In this document: positions 16,215 to 23,996 of the stretch, piece by piece
Layout: every line of letters begins with the position of its first letter
Numbering within the stretch: position 1 is the stretch's first letter
Assembly (NCBI GenBank): GCA_963773685.1
Contig: CAVZBY010000005.1
Coordinates: 372,001 to 436,000, forward strand
DNA length: 64,000 bases
Origin: JALHVH01 sp963773685
Lineage (GTDB): Bacteria; Acidobacteriota; Aminicenantia; Aminicenantales; Saccharicenantaceae
Direction: 5' to 3'
The notes under the pieces: generated by a model
Told to the model about the DNA's origin: nothing
The model's input: only the letters and a program-made list of their open reading frames with translations
Database searches by the model: none
Translations under genes and position numbers: made by a program

Positions 16215-17039
16215 ATGCTCAGAAGATCGTCGCTCGTAGGCTTCGCCCTCGCGGGGCTCATCTTCCCGCCTCGGCTCCCGGCCCAATTCACACCTGGGGA
16301 AATTGCGGAGAGACCGCAATGGGAGGAATTCCTGAAAACGGCCGAGATCGTGGGCTTCGAGAAGATCGGTGAAGGCGTCACCCGCCCGACGAGGCTCTTC
16401 CTGAAAAAGGGCGACAGGAACGCGTCGGGGGTCTGGAAGAACCCGAGCGGAATTCGGGGGGGATATCTCGAGGGCTGGCGATATGAGATTGCCGCCTATG
16501 AGCTGGACAAGCTCCTTGGCCTGGATATGATCCCGCCTACGGTGGAAAGGGAATTCCAAGGGGAAAAGGGTTCCCTCCAGCTCTGGGTCAAGGTCATGAT
16601 GAACGACCTCGAGCGCATGAATGATCATATCCCCGTTCCCGACGTATCCGCCAAGCATTGGGAAAGGACGAAATACCTGACGCGGGCTTTTGACGGCCTC
16701 ATCGCCAATGAGGACCGAACCCAACAGAACATCCTCTACACCGAGGATTGGCGCACGATCCTCATCGATCACTCCCGCAGCTTCCGTTCCACAAAAAAAT
16801 TCACCGAGAGGCTGGTTGTCGGAAAGAAGGCCCTCGGCGTCCGGCCCCTGCTCATCAGGCAGATCCCCCGGTTCTTCTTCGAGAAGATCAAGGCCCTGGA
16901 TCATTCGAGCCTGATGATCTCCGTCGGACCCTGGCTGGAAAAGAAAGAGATCGATTCCATCCTGATCCGCAAGAAGCTTTTGCTCGACGAAATTGCCGGG
17001 TCCATCAAGGAATTTGGAGAAGACGAGGTTTTGTACTGA
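16215..17039 (+). CDS. Exported kinase-like (PI3K/HipA/Fam20-type fold) protein
   Basis: 274 aa with a signal peptide (LVGFALAGLIFPPRLPAQ). The body has features of the atypical kinase fold: YEIAAYELDKLLGLDMIPPTVER resembles the N-lobe helix and hinge. FDGLIANEDRTQQNILYTEDWRTILIDHSRSF resembles the catalytic D-x-N-x-D-R...N loop followed by a metal-binding Asp in an I-D-H-S segment, as in Fam20C/HipA-like proteins. I infer the fold from motif order only; substrate and secretion are unproven. An AAGGAG lies 13 bases before ATG 16215. Single gene. Confidence 0.55.
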   Translation: MLRRSSLVGFALAGLIFPPRLPAQFTPGEIAERPQWEEFLKTAEIVGFEKIGEGVTRPTRLFLKKGDRNASGVWKNPSGIRGGYLEGWRYEIAAYELDKLLGLDMIPPTVEREFQGEKGSLQLWVKVMMNDLERMNDHIPVPDVSAKHWERTKYLTRAFDGLIANEDRTQQNILYTEDWRTILIDHSRSFRSTKKFTERLVVGKKALGVRPLLIRQIPRFFFEKIKALDHSSLMISVGPWLEKKEIDSILIRKKLLLDEIAGSIKEFGEDEVLY

Positions 17040-17066
17040 GATCAGGGTCCCCCCATTGCCGGCCCA

Positions 17067-17095
17067 CGGGAGTTCGAGTCTCCGCCCTTCCGCCA
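17067..17095 (+). repeat. tRNA 3'-end fragment (possible attachment-site remnant)
   Basis: CGGGAGTTCGAGTCTCC (17067-17083) is a tRNA T-arm identical over 17 bases to that of tRNA-Ala at 4967-4983. It is followed by GCCCTTCCGCCA, which has the look of an acceptor strand, G73 and CCA. No matching 5' half exists upstream; the preceding bases are the end of a CDS. So it is a fragment, not a working tRNA. Confidence 0.6.
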
Positions 17096-17101
17096 TTCTG
17101 G

Positions 17102-17107
17102 TATAAT
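17102..17107 (+). promoter_or_regulatory. -10 box TATAAT placed for a leaderless transcript
   Basis: TGGTATAATGG is a perfect -10 hexamer with an extended TGG. The expected start point, about 7 bases downstream, coincides with the A of ATG 17114, and there is no ribosome-binding site between. Confidence 0.55.
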
Positions 17108-17113
17108 GGCCTC

Positions 17114-17827
17114 ATGCCGAACGGGATATGGGTGCTGGCGGGGACGGCGGCCGGGATCGGCTTCATCCACACGGTCATCGGGCCCGACCACTACCTGCCG
17201 TTCATCGTCATGGCCAAGGCCAGGAAATGGCCCCTTCCTAAGACCCTCACCGTGTCTTTTCTGTGCGGGCTGGGCCACGTCCTGAGCTCCGTCATCCTCG
17301 GCTTCCTCGGGCTGGCTCTGGGGATCGCCGTGACCCGTCTCGAGGGCGTCGAATCCCTTCGCGGCGGCCTGGCGGCCTGGCTGCTCATCGGCTTCGGGCT
17401 GGCCTATTTCGTCTGGGGGCTGAGGCGGGCCCTGAGGAACAGGCCCCACAAGCATCGCCATGTTCACCCGTCGGAAGCGGAGCACGAGCATGATCACGCC
17501 CACGTGGCCGAGCATTGCCATCCGCACGTCGAAGAAGGAAAGGCCAACGTTACGCCGTGGATCCTGTTCACGATCTTCGTCTTCGGGCCGTGCGAGCCGC
17601 TCATTCCTCTGGTCATGTATCCGGCCGCCCGGCACGACATGGCGGGCGTCGCCCTCGTCGCCGCGGCCTTCGGACTGACGACCATCCTGACCATGCTCTC
17701 CATTATCGCCCTCTCCTCCTGGGGCCTTAGCTTCGTCCGCCTCGGCCGGCTGGAGCGATATGCGCACGCCATCGCCGGGGCCATGATCTTCGTCTCGGGT
17801 TTGGCCGTCCAGCTTCTCGGCCTGTAA
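17114..17827 (+). CDS. Polytopic membrane protein, NiCoT/UreH-like metal transporter family
   Basis: 237 aa with about six membrane helices. The first helix pair contains HTVIGPDHYLPF, close to the HxxxxDH signature of nickel/cobalt and UreH/SulP-like transporters. A hydrophilic loop (about residues 110-140) is extremely His-rich (HKHRHVHPSEAEHEHDHAHVAEHCHPH, quoted in part), as expected for a metal-binding loop. A second conserved core is FVFGPCEPLIPLVMYPA. It probably exports or imports a divalent metal; specificity cannot be told. The start is deduced from the adjacent -10 box and lack of a leader. Confidence 0.7.
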   Translation: MPNGIWVLAGTAAGIGFIHTVIGPDHYLPFIVMAKARKWPLPKTLTVSFLCGLGHVLSSVILGFLGLALGIAVTRLEGVESLRGGLAAWLLIGFGLAYFVWGLRRALRNRPHKHRHVHPSEAEHEHDHAHVAEHCHPHVEEGKANVTPWILFTIFVFGPCEPLIPLVMYPAARHDMAGVALVAAAFGLTTILTMLSIIALSSWGLSFVRLGRLERYAHAIAGAMIFVSGLAVQLLGL

Positions 17828-17871
17828 AAAGAACGCCCGGGACCGTCGGGATGGAGATGACCGGAGAACCC

Positions 17872-18342
17872 ATGATCTTCGTCGCCGATTGCATGTTGGG
17901 CCGGCTGGCCCGCTGGCTGCGTGTGCTCGGTTTCGACGTCCTTTACTTCCCCCGCATCGAGGACGCGGCCCTGCTCGGGATCGCCCGGCGGGAAGGGCGC
18001 GTGCTGCTGACCCGGGACAGGGGCCTCTACGAGCGGAGAGGTGGCCATCCTGCCCTCCTCATCGAGAGCGGGAGATGGGAGGACCAGGTCGTTCAGGTCC
18101 TCGACGCCTTCGGACTGAAGGACCGGGTCGCGCCGCACACGCGGTGCCTCGATTGCAACGCGCCGCTCAAGCCCGTCCCCAAGGAGCGGGCCAGGAACCT
18201 GGCCGCGCCCTTCGTCGTGGAACGGGCGGGCTCCCTGGCCCTCTGCCCCGCCTGCGGCCGGGTCTTCTGGAAGGGGAGCCACGCCGCCGATATGGAAGCC
18301 CGGATCCGAAGGATAATGAACAGGCTCGGGACCGAAAGCTAG
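17872..18342 (+). CDS. Mut7-C RNase-domain protein with zinc ribbon
   Basis: 156 aa from ATG 17872 (GGAG 8 bases upstream; an alternative ATG is at 17851). The opening FVADCMLGRLARWLRVLGFDV and LLTRDRGLY are the hallmark of the Mut7-C family, a PIN-like nuclease fold whose acidic residues (D at 5, D in TRDR) would bind metal. The C-terminal half carries CLDC...CPAC, a zinc ribbon, and VFWKGSH, also typical. It is presumed to be an RNA-processing enzyme; the target is unknown. Intact. Confidence 0.85.
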   Translation: MIFVADCMLGRLARWLRVLGFDVLYFPRIEDAALLGIARREGRVLLTRDRGLYERRGGHPALLIESGRWEDQVVQVLDAFGLKDRVAPHTRCLDCNAPLKPVPKERARNLAAPFVVERAGSLALCPACGRVFWKGSHAADMEARIRRIMNRLGTES

Positions 18343-18384
18343 CGGGCGCGCGACAGGAGACGGAGGGCCGCGGCCGGGCGACTG

Positions 18385-20217
18385 TCACGCGGGCTTTTGA
18401 TCGTTGAACGTGATGGTGAACGCGGTCCCCCGCTCCCGGTCGAGCTCGATGGTCCCGTCGAGCTGGCCGACGAGGAGCGTCACGAGCTGGAGGCCGAGGG
18501 TCTCCGTCATCCGGAAATCCAGGTCCTTCGGGAAACCCGCGCCGTCGTCGGCTACGACCATGCGGTAGCGCCCGTCCCCGAGATTGTCGAGCCCGATCCG
18601 GAGGGAGCCGGTGCGCCCCCCGGGGAAGCCGTGCTTGAGGGCGTTGATGATGAGCTCGTTGGCGACGAGCCCGCAGGGGATGGCCGCGTTGACGTCCAGC
18701 GAGACGTCCGCGGCCTGAAGTCGAGCCGGACGCGGTCGGCATCGGTCCGGCAGGCGTGGAACAAGGCCGCGGTGAGGCTCCGGAGGTACTCGCGCGAAAT
18801 CGATCCTCGAGAGGTTGCCCGAGCGATAGAGCTTCTCGTGGACGAGGGCCATGGACCGGATCCGGTTCTGGCACTCGGCGAGGCATTCCCGGGCGGCCGG
18901 GTCCCGGACGCTCCCGGCCTGGAGGCTGAGGATGCTCGAGATGATCTGCATGTTGTTCTTGACCCGGTGGTGGACCTCCTTGATGAGGACCTCCTTCTCC
19001 CGGACCGAGGCGCGAAGGGCCTCCTCCATCCGCCGACGCTCGGTCGTGTCCCGGCTGATGCCGCAGATGCCGACGATCTCGCCGGATTCGTCCCGGATGG
19101 GCACCTTGATCGCGTGGAAAATGAGCTTCTTCCCCCCGGCGGGCACCTCGTGTTCCATCTCGACGACCTCGCCCGCCAGGACGCGCCTGTCGGATTCCGT
19201 GAAGCGCTCGGCCGTTTCCGTGCCGAAAAGCTCGGCGTCGGTGCGCCCGGCGAATCCCCCGTCCGTCAATCCGAGGGACTTCATAAAGGCCGGATTGCCG
19301 AGGGTGTATCTCAGATCCTTGTCCTTCAGGAAGATGACCTCCCGGGCCGTTTCGAAGATGGCCCGGAAACGGCGCTCGCTCTCCTCGACGGCCTGCTCGG
19401 CCCGTTTCCGTTCCGTGATGTCCTCGACAGTCCCTTCGAAGTAGAGGATCCTCCCCTCCGCGTCCCGGACGGCCTTGGCGCTCTCTCTCACGAAGATGAT
19501 GGAACCGTCCCGCCTTTTCCAGGCGGACTCGAGGCCCCGGATCTCCCCCTCTTCCTCGATCCTCCTGACGAACTGAAGCCGGGGGTAGGAAGGCTCGAAG
19601 CCGTTCTCTTTCAGGTTCCGGACCGACAGTTCCTCGAAGGAGGAATAGCCGAGCATCCGGGCGAGCGTGGGGTTGGCCATGATGATGCGGCCTCCCAGGG
19701 TCGTCCGGTAGATCCCTATGGTCGCGTTCTCGAAGAGGCTCCGAAACCGATCTTCGCTCTCCGTGAGCCGCTCCTCCCAGATCTTGCGGTCGGTGATGTC
19801 CCGGCTGACCCCGACGAGACCGAGGATGTCACCGGCCTCTCCATGGATGGGGGACTTGATCGTTTCGAAATAGCGGGGGGTCCCGCCAGGGCCGGTCGAA
19901 ACTTCTTCGAACCGGATGGAGCCGCGGCCGCCCAGGACCTTGAGATCGCTCTCCCGGCACTTGACGGCCAGGTCCGCGGGAAGGAGCTCTTCGTCGGTCC
20001 GGCCCAAGATCTCGGCAGCAGGCCTCCCCGCCATCTCTTCGAAGGCCTTGTTGACGACCATGTTCCGTCCTGCCGCGTCCTTGATGTAGACGATATCGGG
20101 GATGGCCTCCATCAAGGATTTCAATTGGGAAACGGCATCGGCAAGAGAGCTGGGGACAGGCGGGGCGGCCGCCCCGGATGTCCCGCAAGCATCAAGCCGT
20201 TGTTCTTTCGGAGCCAT
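18385..20217 (-). CDS. Triple-PAS sensor histidine kinase, HisKA_2/HWE-like (frame breaks)
   Basis: About 611 aa, no membrane helices. Three PAS domains lie at roughly residues 30-155, 160-285 and 290-405, each ending in a GxSRDxT- or VEDIT-like segment. A HisKA_2 dimerisation helix with VHHRVKNNMQIISS (phospho-acceptor His, about 412) follows, then a HATPase with NELIINALKHGFPGG and DDGAGFP. One extra base near 18790 and one missing base near 18718 put about 25 residues out of frame; correcting both restores IDFA-EYLRSLTAALFHACRTDADRV. Start ATG 20217 with AAAGG upstream. The cognate response regulator is not in the window. Confidence 0.85.
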   Translation of the reverse strand: MAPKEQRLDACGTSGAAAPPVPSSLADAVSQLKSLMEAIPDIVYIKDAAGRNMVVNKAFEEMAGRPAAEILGRTDEELLPADLAVKCRESDLKVLGGRGSIRFEEVSTGPGGTPRYFETIKSPIHGEAGDILGLVGVSRDITDRKIWEERLTESEDRFRSLFENATIGIYRTTLGGRIIMANPTLARMLGYSSFEELSVRNLKENGFEPSYPRLQFVRRIEEEGEIRGLESAWKRRDGSIIFVRESAKAVRDAEGRILYFEGTVEDITERKRAEQAVEESERRFRAIFETAREVIFLKDKDLRYTLGNPAFMKSLGLTDGGFAGRTDAELFGTETAERFTESDRRVLAGEVVEMEHEVPAGGKKLIFHAIKVPIRDESGEIVGICGISRDTTERRRMEEALRASVREKEVLIKEVHHRVKNNMQIISSILSLQAGSVRDPAARECLAECQNRIRSMALVHEKLYRSGNLSRIDFARVPPEPHRGLVPRLPDRCRPRPARLQAADVSLDVNAAIPCGLVANELIINALKHGFPGGRTGSLRIGLDNLGDGRYRMVVADDGAGFPKDLDFRMTETLGLQLVTLLVGQLDGTIELDRERGTAFTITFNDQKPA

Positions 20218-20376
20218 TCTGCCTTTCAATTTGCCCCCCCCTCGCTATCGATCTTCAAGCCCCACCGCGACCGAATAAACGCTTATGATATTACCGAAGC
20301 ATCCGGAAATCAACTGCCGGCGAAAGTTAATTGGCTCCTCCGGAACATCGCGGTTGAGGGGCCGGGCCCGGCGGGT

Positions 20377-20382
20377 TATAAT
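20377..20382 (+). promoter_or_regulatory. -10 box TATAAT upstream of the cyanophycinase-like gene
   Basis: A perfect hexamer 62 bases before ATG 20444, giving a leader of about 55 bases that contains GAGGAGG as ribosome-binding site. No clear -35 element. Confidence 0.45.
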
Positions 20383-20443
20383 CACTCTACGCGGCCTGAT
20401 GGTGCCGCCGGACGGCCGCGGCATCGAATCGAGGAGGAGTCCC

Positions 20444-21308
20444 ATGCCACGAATGCGCGCGGCGATCATCGCCCTGCTTCTCATCCTGCCCCTTGGCGCT
20501 CTGGCGGGCCCCAAAGGGCATCTCTTCATCGTCGGCGGAGGCGACTGGCCGGACGGGATGATGGACCGGTTCGTGGACCTCGCCGGACACTTCGGGACCG
20601 GGAGGATCGTCATCCTCCCCATGGCCAGCAGTGTCCCCGAGGAGAGCGCCGCCGAGGAGACCGATGGATTCAAGAAGCTCGGGGCCAAGGACGTGGTCAC
20701 CCTCATGCTGACCCGCGAACAAGCCCTCGAGCCCGCGAGCGCGGCGCTCCTCGAAGGGGCGGGCGGCGTGTTCTTTTCCGGGGGCGACCAGGCCCGGCTG
20801 ACCGCCGTCCTTCTGGATACGCCCGTCCACAAGAAGCTTCTCGAGCTCTATGAACAAGGGCGCCGTCATCGGGGGCACGAGCGCCGGCGCGGCGGTGATG
20901 AGCGAGGTCATGATCACCGGGGACGAGGTCCGGAAGCCGGAGGCCGGGCACGAGTTCGAGACCCTCCAGGCCGCCAACGTCATAACCGCCCGAGGCTTCG
21001 GGTTCGTCCGCAAGGCCGTCATCGACCAGCATTTCGTGACGCGGAAGCGGCACAACCGGCTCATCAGCCTTCTCGCCGAGCACCCGGACCTCATGGGCGT
21101 CGCCATCGACGAGTCGACGGCCGTCCTCGTCCGGCCCGACGAGACCTTCGAGGTCGTCGGGGCCAAGCAGGTCGTCATCTACGATCCGGCGGGCGCGAAG
21201 TTCCGGATCCTCCCGAATTCGAACATCGCCTTCACCGGGCTCCTGATGCACGCTCTGACCCATGGGAATACCTTCGACCTGAAGACGCGAACGCCGAGCC
21301 CCTTATAG
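20444..21308 (+). CDS. Exported cyanophycinase-like serine peptidase, S51 family (frame break)
   Basis: About 287 aa after repair. Signal peptide (IIALLLILPLGALA). S51 fold markers: HLFIVGGGDWPDGMMDRFV at the N-terminus, GGVFFSGGDQARL, and the nucleophile elbow GGTSAGAAVMSE with Ser. Later IDQHFVTRKRHNRLISLLAEHP holds the DxHF...R.R.RL signature. One extra base near 20853 (LYE-KGAVIGGTSAGA) separates the halves. It would cleave cyanophycin-like or beta-aspartyl peptides outside the cytoplasm; no cyanophycin synthetase is nearby, so peptide scavenging is more likely. Confidence 0.82.
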
Positions 21309-21373
21309 AAAGATCAACCCGCAGGCAACCTTTTTCCTCCCCCGGGCATCTCTACTGTTCGAGGAAAGAGAAG

Positions 21374-22045
21374 ATGCCTGCGCTGTCGGCGACCCTGGCG
21401 CTCCGTGCGCGAATCGGGGATAATATCCTGAGCCGGATGCTCGGAGCCCGGCCCTTCATGATGGAAGAAGAATCGCCGAGACTCTCCCTCGATCCCGCGA
21501 AAAAGGCCGCCCTGGAGCGGCTCCTCGCTGGCGCCCGGTCGGGGGATGAAAGCGCCCGGGAAGCCCTTTACGGAACGTACAAGACCCGGGTCTTCGGCCT
21601 CGCCTGCCGCTATACAGGCGATCCCGTCGCCGCCGAGGACCTTCTCCAGGACATCTTCATCAAGGTCTTCACCCACCTCGGGGACGTTCGGGACGTGGAG
21701 ACGATGTCCGCTTGGGTCTACCGCATCGCGTTGAACGCCTGTTACAGCTACCTGCGGAGCCGGCGGCTCCGGACGCGGACGATGGTCCCCTTGAGCGCTA
21801 TTGAGGGCGGCCCGTACGAGGCGACCCGCGATACGCACGAGGCCGGGCTCGCGAAGCCCATCGAGGAGGCCCTCCGGGAGCTTCCCGCCCGCCTCCGCAG
21901 CGTTTTCGTTCTTCACGACGTGGACGGATTCAAACACGGCGAGATCAGCCGGATCCTCGGCTGTTCCGTCGGGACTTCGAAGTCCCAGCTCTTCAAGGCC
22001 CGGATCAGGATCCGGGAAAAGCTCAAAGGCAAGGGCCTGCTGTGA
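21374..22045 (+). CDS. ECF-type RNA polymerase sigma factor
   Basis: 223 aa; ATG 21374 preceded by GAGGAAAGAG. Sigma region 2 spans about residues 60-130 (YGTYKTRVFGLACRYTGDPVAAEDLLQDIFIKVF ... MSAWVYRIALNACYSYLR) and region 4 about 165-220 (LRELPARLRSVFVLHDVDGFKHGEISRILGCSVGTSKSQLFKARIRIREKL, a helix-turn-helix). It directs transcription of a regulon that probably includes its own operon. The anti-sigma gene starts 13 bases downstream. Frame intact. Confidence 0.92.
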   Translation: MPALSATLALRARIGDNILSRMLGARPFMMEEESPRLSLDPAKKAALERLLAGARSGDESAREALYGTYKTRVFGLACRYTGDPVAAEDLLQDIFIKVFTHLGDVRDVETMSAWVYRIALNACYSYLRSRRLRTRTMVPLSAIEGGPYEATRDTHEAGLAKPIEEALRELPARLRSVFVLHDVDGFKHGEISRILGCSVGTSKSQLFKARIRIREKLKGKGLL

Positions 22046-22058
22046 GGGGGAACGAACC

Positions 22059-22743
22059 ATGAGATGCCGCAAAGCCCGGTTCCTGATCAGCGAATATACG
22101 GACGGGACTCTCGCCTCCCGGAAGTCGGCGCGACTGGAATGCCACCTCGCGACGTGCGCGGACTGCCGGGCGGTCCTCGCCGATCTCCGGGCTCTCGTTC
22201 GGGAAGCCCGGGAGCTCGAGACGCCTTCAGTCCCGGATGAGGCCTGGCCCCGGATCCGCGCCCGCTTGAGGGAGGCCGGAACCCCGGCCGCTCGGGATGA
22301 ACGTGCCTTTTACAGGCGGCCGCGCCTGGCGCCGGCCCTGGCCGCCCTGGCCTTGACCGTGGTCGCTGCCGGAGGAGTTTTCATCGGTCTGAAGCTGGGG
22401 CGGAGGCCGGTCATGCTCTCGCCCGAGGCGCAGGAACAGGTCCACGCTCGCCAAGCTCGACGAGGCCGAGCGGTATTATGAATTGGCCATCAAGTCGCTG
22501 GGCGAAGCCCTGGCGGGGCAGAGCGGCAGGCTGTCGCCACAGGTGGCCGAGATGTTCGCCCGAAACCTCGAGGTCGTCGATGTGACGATCCAGGCCTGTC
22601 GGGAAGCCGTCCGGAACGAGCCCGACAACGTCATGGCCAGGGATTTTCTTCTGTCGGCTTACAGGGAGAAGGTCGTCCTCCTGGACGATCTCCTGGAAAT
22701 GAACCGAACGACCCCCCCGGACGCCCCCGGCGAGGCCCTGTGA
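22059..22743 (+). CDS. Zinc-finger anti-sigma factor (zf-HC2), membrane-anchored (frame break)
   Basis: About 227 aa after repair. The N-terminal CRKARFLISEYTDGTL ... LECHLATCADCRAVLADL carries the HxxxCxxC zinc site (HLATCADC) that binds ECF sigma factors. A single membrane helix follows at about residues 88-110 (LAPALAALALTVVAAGGVFIGL). The extracytoplasmic part continues after one extra base near 22451 (EQV-TLAKLDEAERYYELAIKSLGEAL) as a helical domain with TPR-like character. It holds the sigma factor at the membrane until a signal arrives. Middle gene of the three-gene operon. Confidence 0.85.
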
Positions 22744-22771
22744 ATACCAATAACACCCGAGGAGGTGGAAG

Positions 22772-23797
22772 ATGAAAAAGGAACGCATGAGGAAAGCTTG
22801 GATGATCGCCGCGCTCGCGGCGCTGGGACTGGGAGCTTTGTCTTTGTCCGCCGCGGCCAGGGACAGGTATGAGGAGAAGTTCGAAAAGACCGAGGCCCTG
22901 GCGCGCGATGGAAACGTGTTCCTGGGCAACGTTTCGGGAAGCGTCGCCGTCAAGACTTGGGACAAGGCCGAGGTCCGGATCGAGGCCCTCAAGGTATCCG
23001 AATCCTCCTCCGAAGCGAAGGCCAAGGAGAACTGCGGCCTGGTGACCATCGAGATCACGCGCGAGGCCGGCGTCCTCCGGATCGATACGAAATACCCCAA
23101 ACGGAAGAGCTTCTGGGGGAGCGATTCGATCAACGTTTCCGTCGATTACAGGCTCTGGATCCCCTCCGCGGCCGCTATCGAGGTGAAGTCGGTGAGCGGG
23201 GATGTGGACCTCGAGTCCCTCGGCGGGGCGGTCAAAGCGAAGGTCGTCAGCGGTTCGATCGACCTCCGGAAGGCCGCTTCGGGCGCCGAGCTGACCACGG
23301 TCAGCGGCGAGCTCACGCTCGAGGACGTCACCGGAAACGTCTATCTGAAGACCGTCTCCGGCGACATCGGAGCCGTCCGGATCAAAGGCTCGATAGAAGC
23401 CGGGACCGTCAGCGGCGGGATCGAGATGCGCGATGTCTCGGGCGCGGCCGGGGTCAGCGCCAAGACCGTGAGCGGCAACGTCGTTTTCCAGGGAGCGCTC
23501 GAGGACAAGGGCCGCTACGGCCTCAAGTCGCATTCCGGAGACATAGAGATGTTCCTGCCCGCGGCCGCGAAGTTCTCCTTCGACGCCGAAACGTTCAGCG
23601 GCGTCGTCGATTCCGACTTCAAGATCGAGGTTTCCGGCAAGATCTCGCCGCGCGAGGTCCACGGGACCATCAACGGGGGCGGGGCCGAGGTCCGGCTCGA
23701 GACCTTCAGCGGCTCCATCGACCTCAAGAAGAGCCAGAACAGGTCCGCCGCCGTCCTGGCGGCCACATCCGTGGCCGTGATGGGCAAGGGCGCTTAG
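22772..23797 (+). CDS. Exported DUF4097 beta-helix-like protein
   Basis: 341 aa, intact; ATG 22772 behind GAGGAGG. Signal peptide (ALAALGLGALSLSAAA). The body is a ladder of short repeats of the type VSGDVDLES, VSGSIDLRK, VSGELTLED, VSGDIGAV, VSGGIEMRD, VSGNVVF, which form the right-handed beta-solenoid of DUF4097. Such proteins are often encoded beside ECF sigma/anti-sigma pairs and are thought to be envelope adhesins or stress sensors. Last gene of the operon, followed by a strong terminator. Confidence 0.88.
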   Translation: MKKERMRKAWMIAALAALGLGALSLSAAARDRYEEKFEKTEALARDGNVFLGNVSGSVAVKTWDKAEVRIEALKVSESSSEAKAKENCGLVTIEITREAGVLRIDTKYPKRKSFWGSDSINVSVDYRLWIPSAAAIEVKSVSGDVDLESLGGAVKAKVVSGSIDLRKAASGAELTTVSGELTLEDVTGNVYLKTVSGDIGAVRIKGSIEAGTVSGGIEMRDVSGAAGVSAKTVSGNVVFQGALEDKGRYGLKSHSGDIEMFLPAAAKFSFDAETFSGVVDSDFKIEVSGKISPREVHGTINGGGAEVRLETFSGSIDLKKSQNRSAAVLAATSVAVMGKGA

Positions 23798-23867
23798 CCC
23801 TTGGAGGAGATCCGGGCAAGGATGTTTGGGCGCATGGAAATCCAGGATTAACGGCACTTGATCGGCC

Positions 23868-23898
23868 GGGGGCGTGGATTGCCACGCCCCCTTTTTTT
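23868..23898 (+). terminator. Intrinsic terminator of the sigma/anti-sigma/DUF4097 operon
   Basis: Stem GGGGGCGTGG / CCACGCCCCC with a 4-base loop (ATTG), followed directly by seven T. Confidence 0.92.
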
Positions 23899-23921
23899 AT
23901 CTCCGATCTTCGGTCCTCAAG

Positions 23922-23960
23922 AATCCCCCCTAAACCCCCCTTTTAGGGAAGGGGGGAATC
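23922..23960. repeat. CCCCCCTTT...GGGGGG palindromic element, intergenic copy
   Basis: AATCCCCCCTAAACCCCCC, then TTTTAGGGAAGGGGGG: a dyad of C-run and G-run around a TTTTAGGG centre. A related copy sits inside the next gene at 25326-25361. Confidence 0.7.
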
Positions 23961-23996
23961 TGAGCCGTCGACGATCCATGATAAGATGGTCGAGGC

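Noticed and set aside
17040..17095. Functional tRNA gene after the kinase-like gene
   Set aside because: Only T-arm, acceptor 3' strand and CCA exist; no D-arm, anticodon arm or matching 5' acceptor strand upstream.
18397..20853. 818-codon plus-strand frame opposite the histidine kinase
   Set aside because: Shadow of the kinase and the start of the peptidase gene; composition is Asp/Leu/Pro-rich with no domain.
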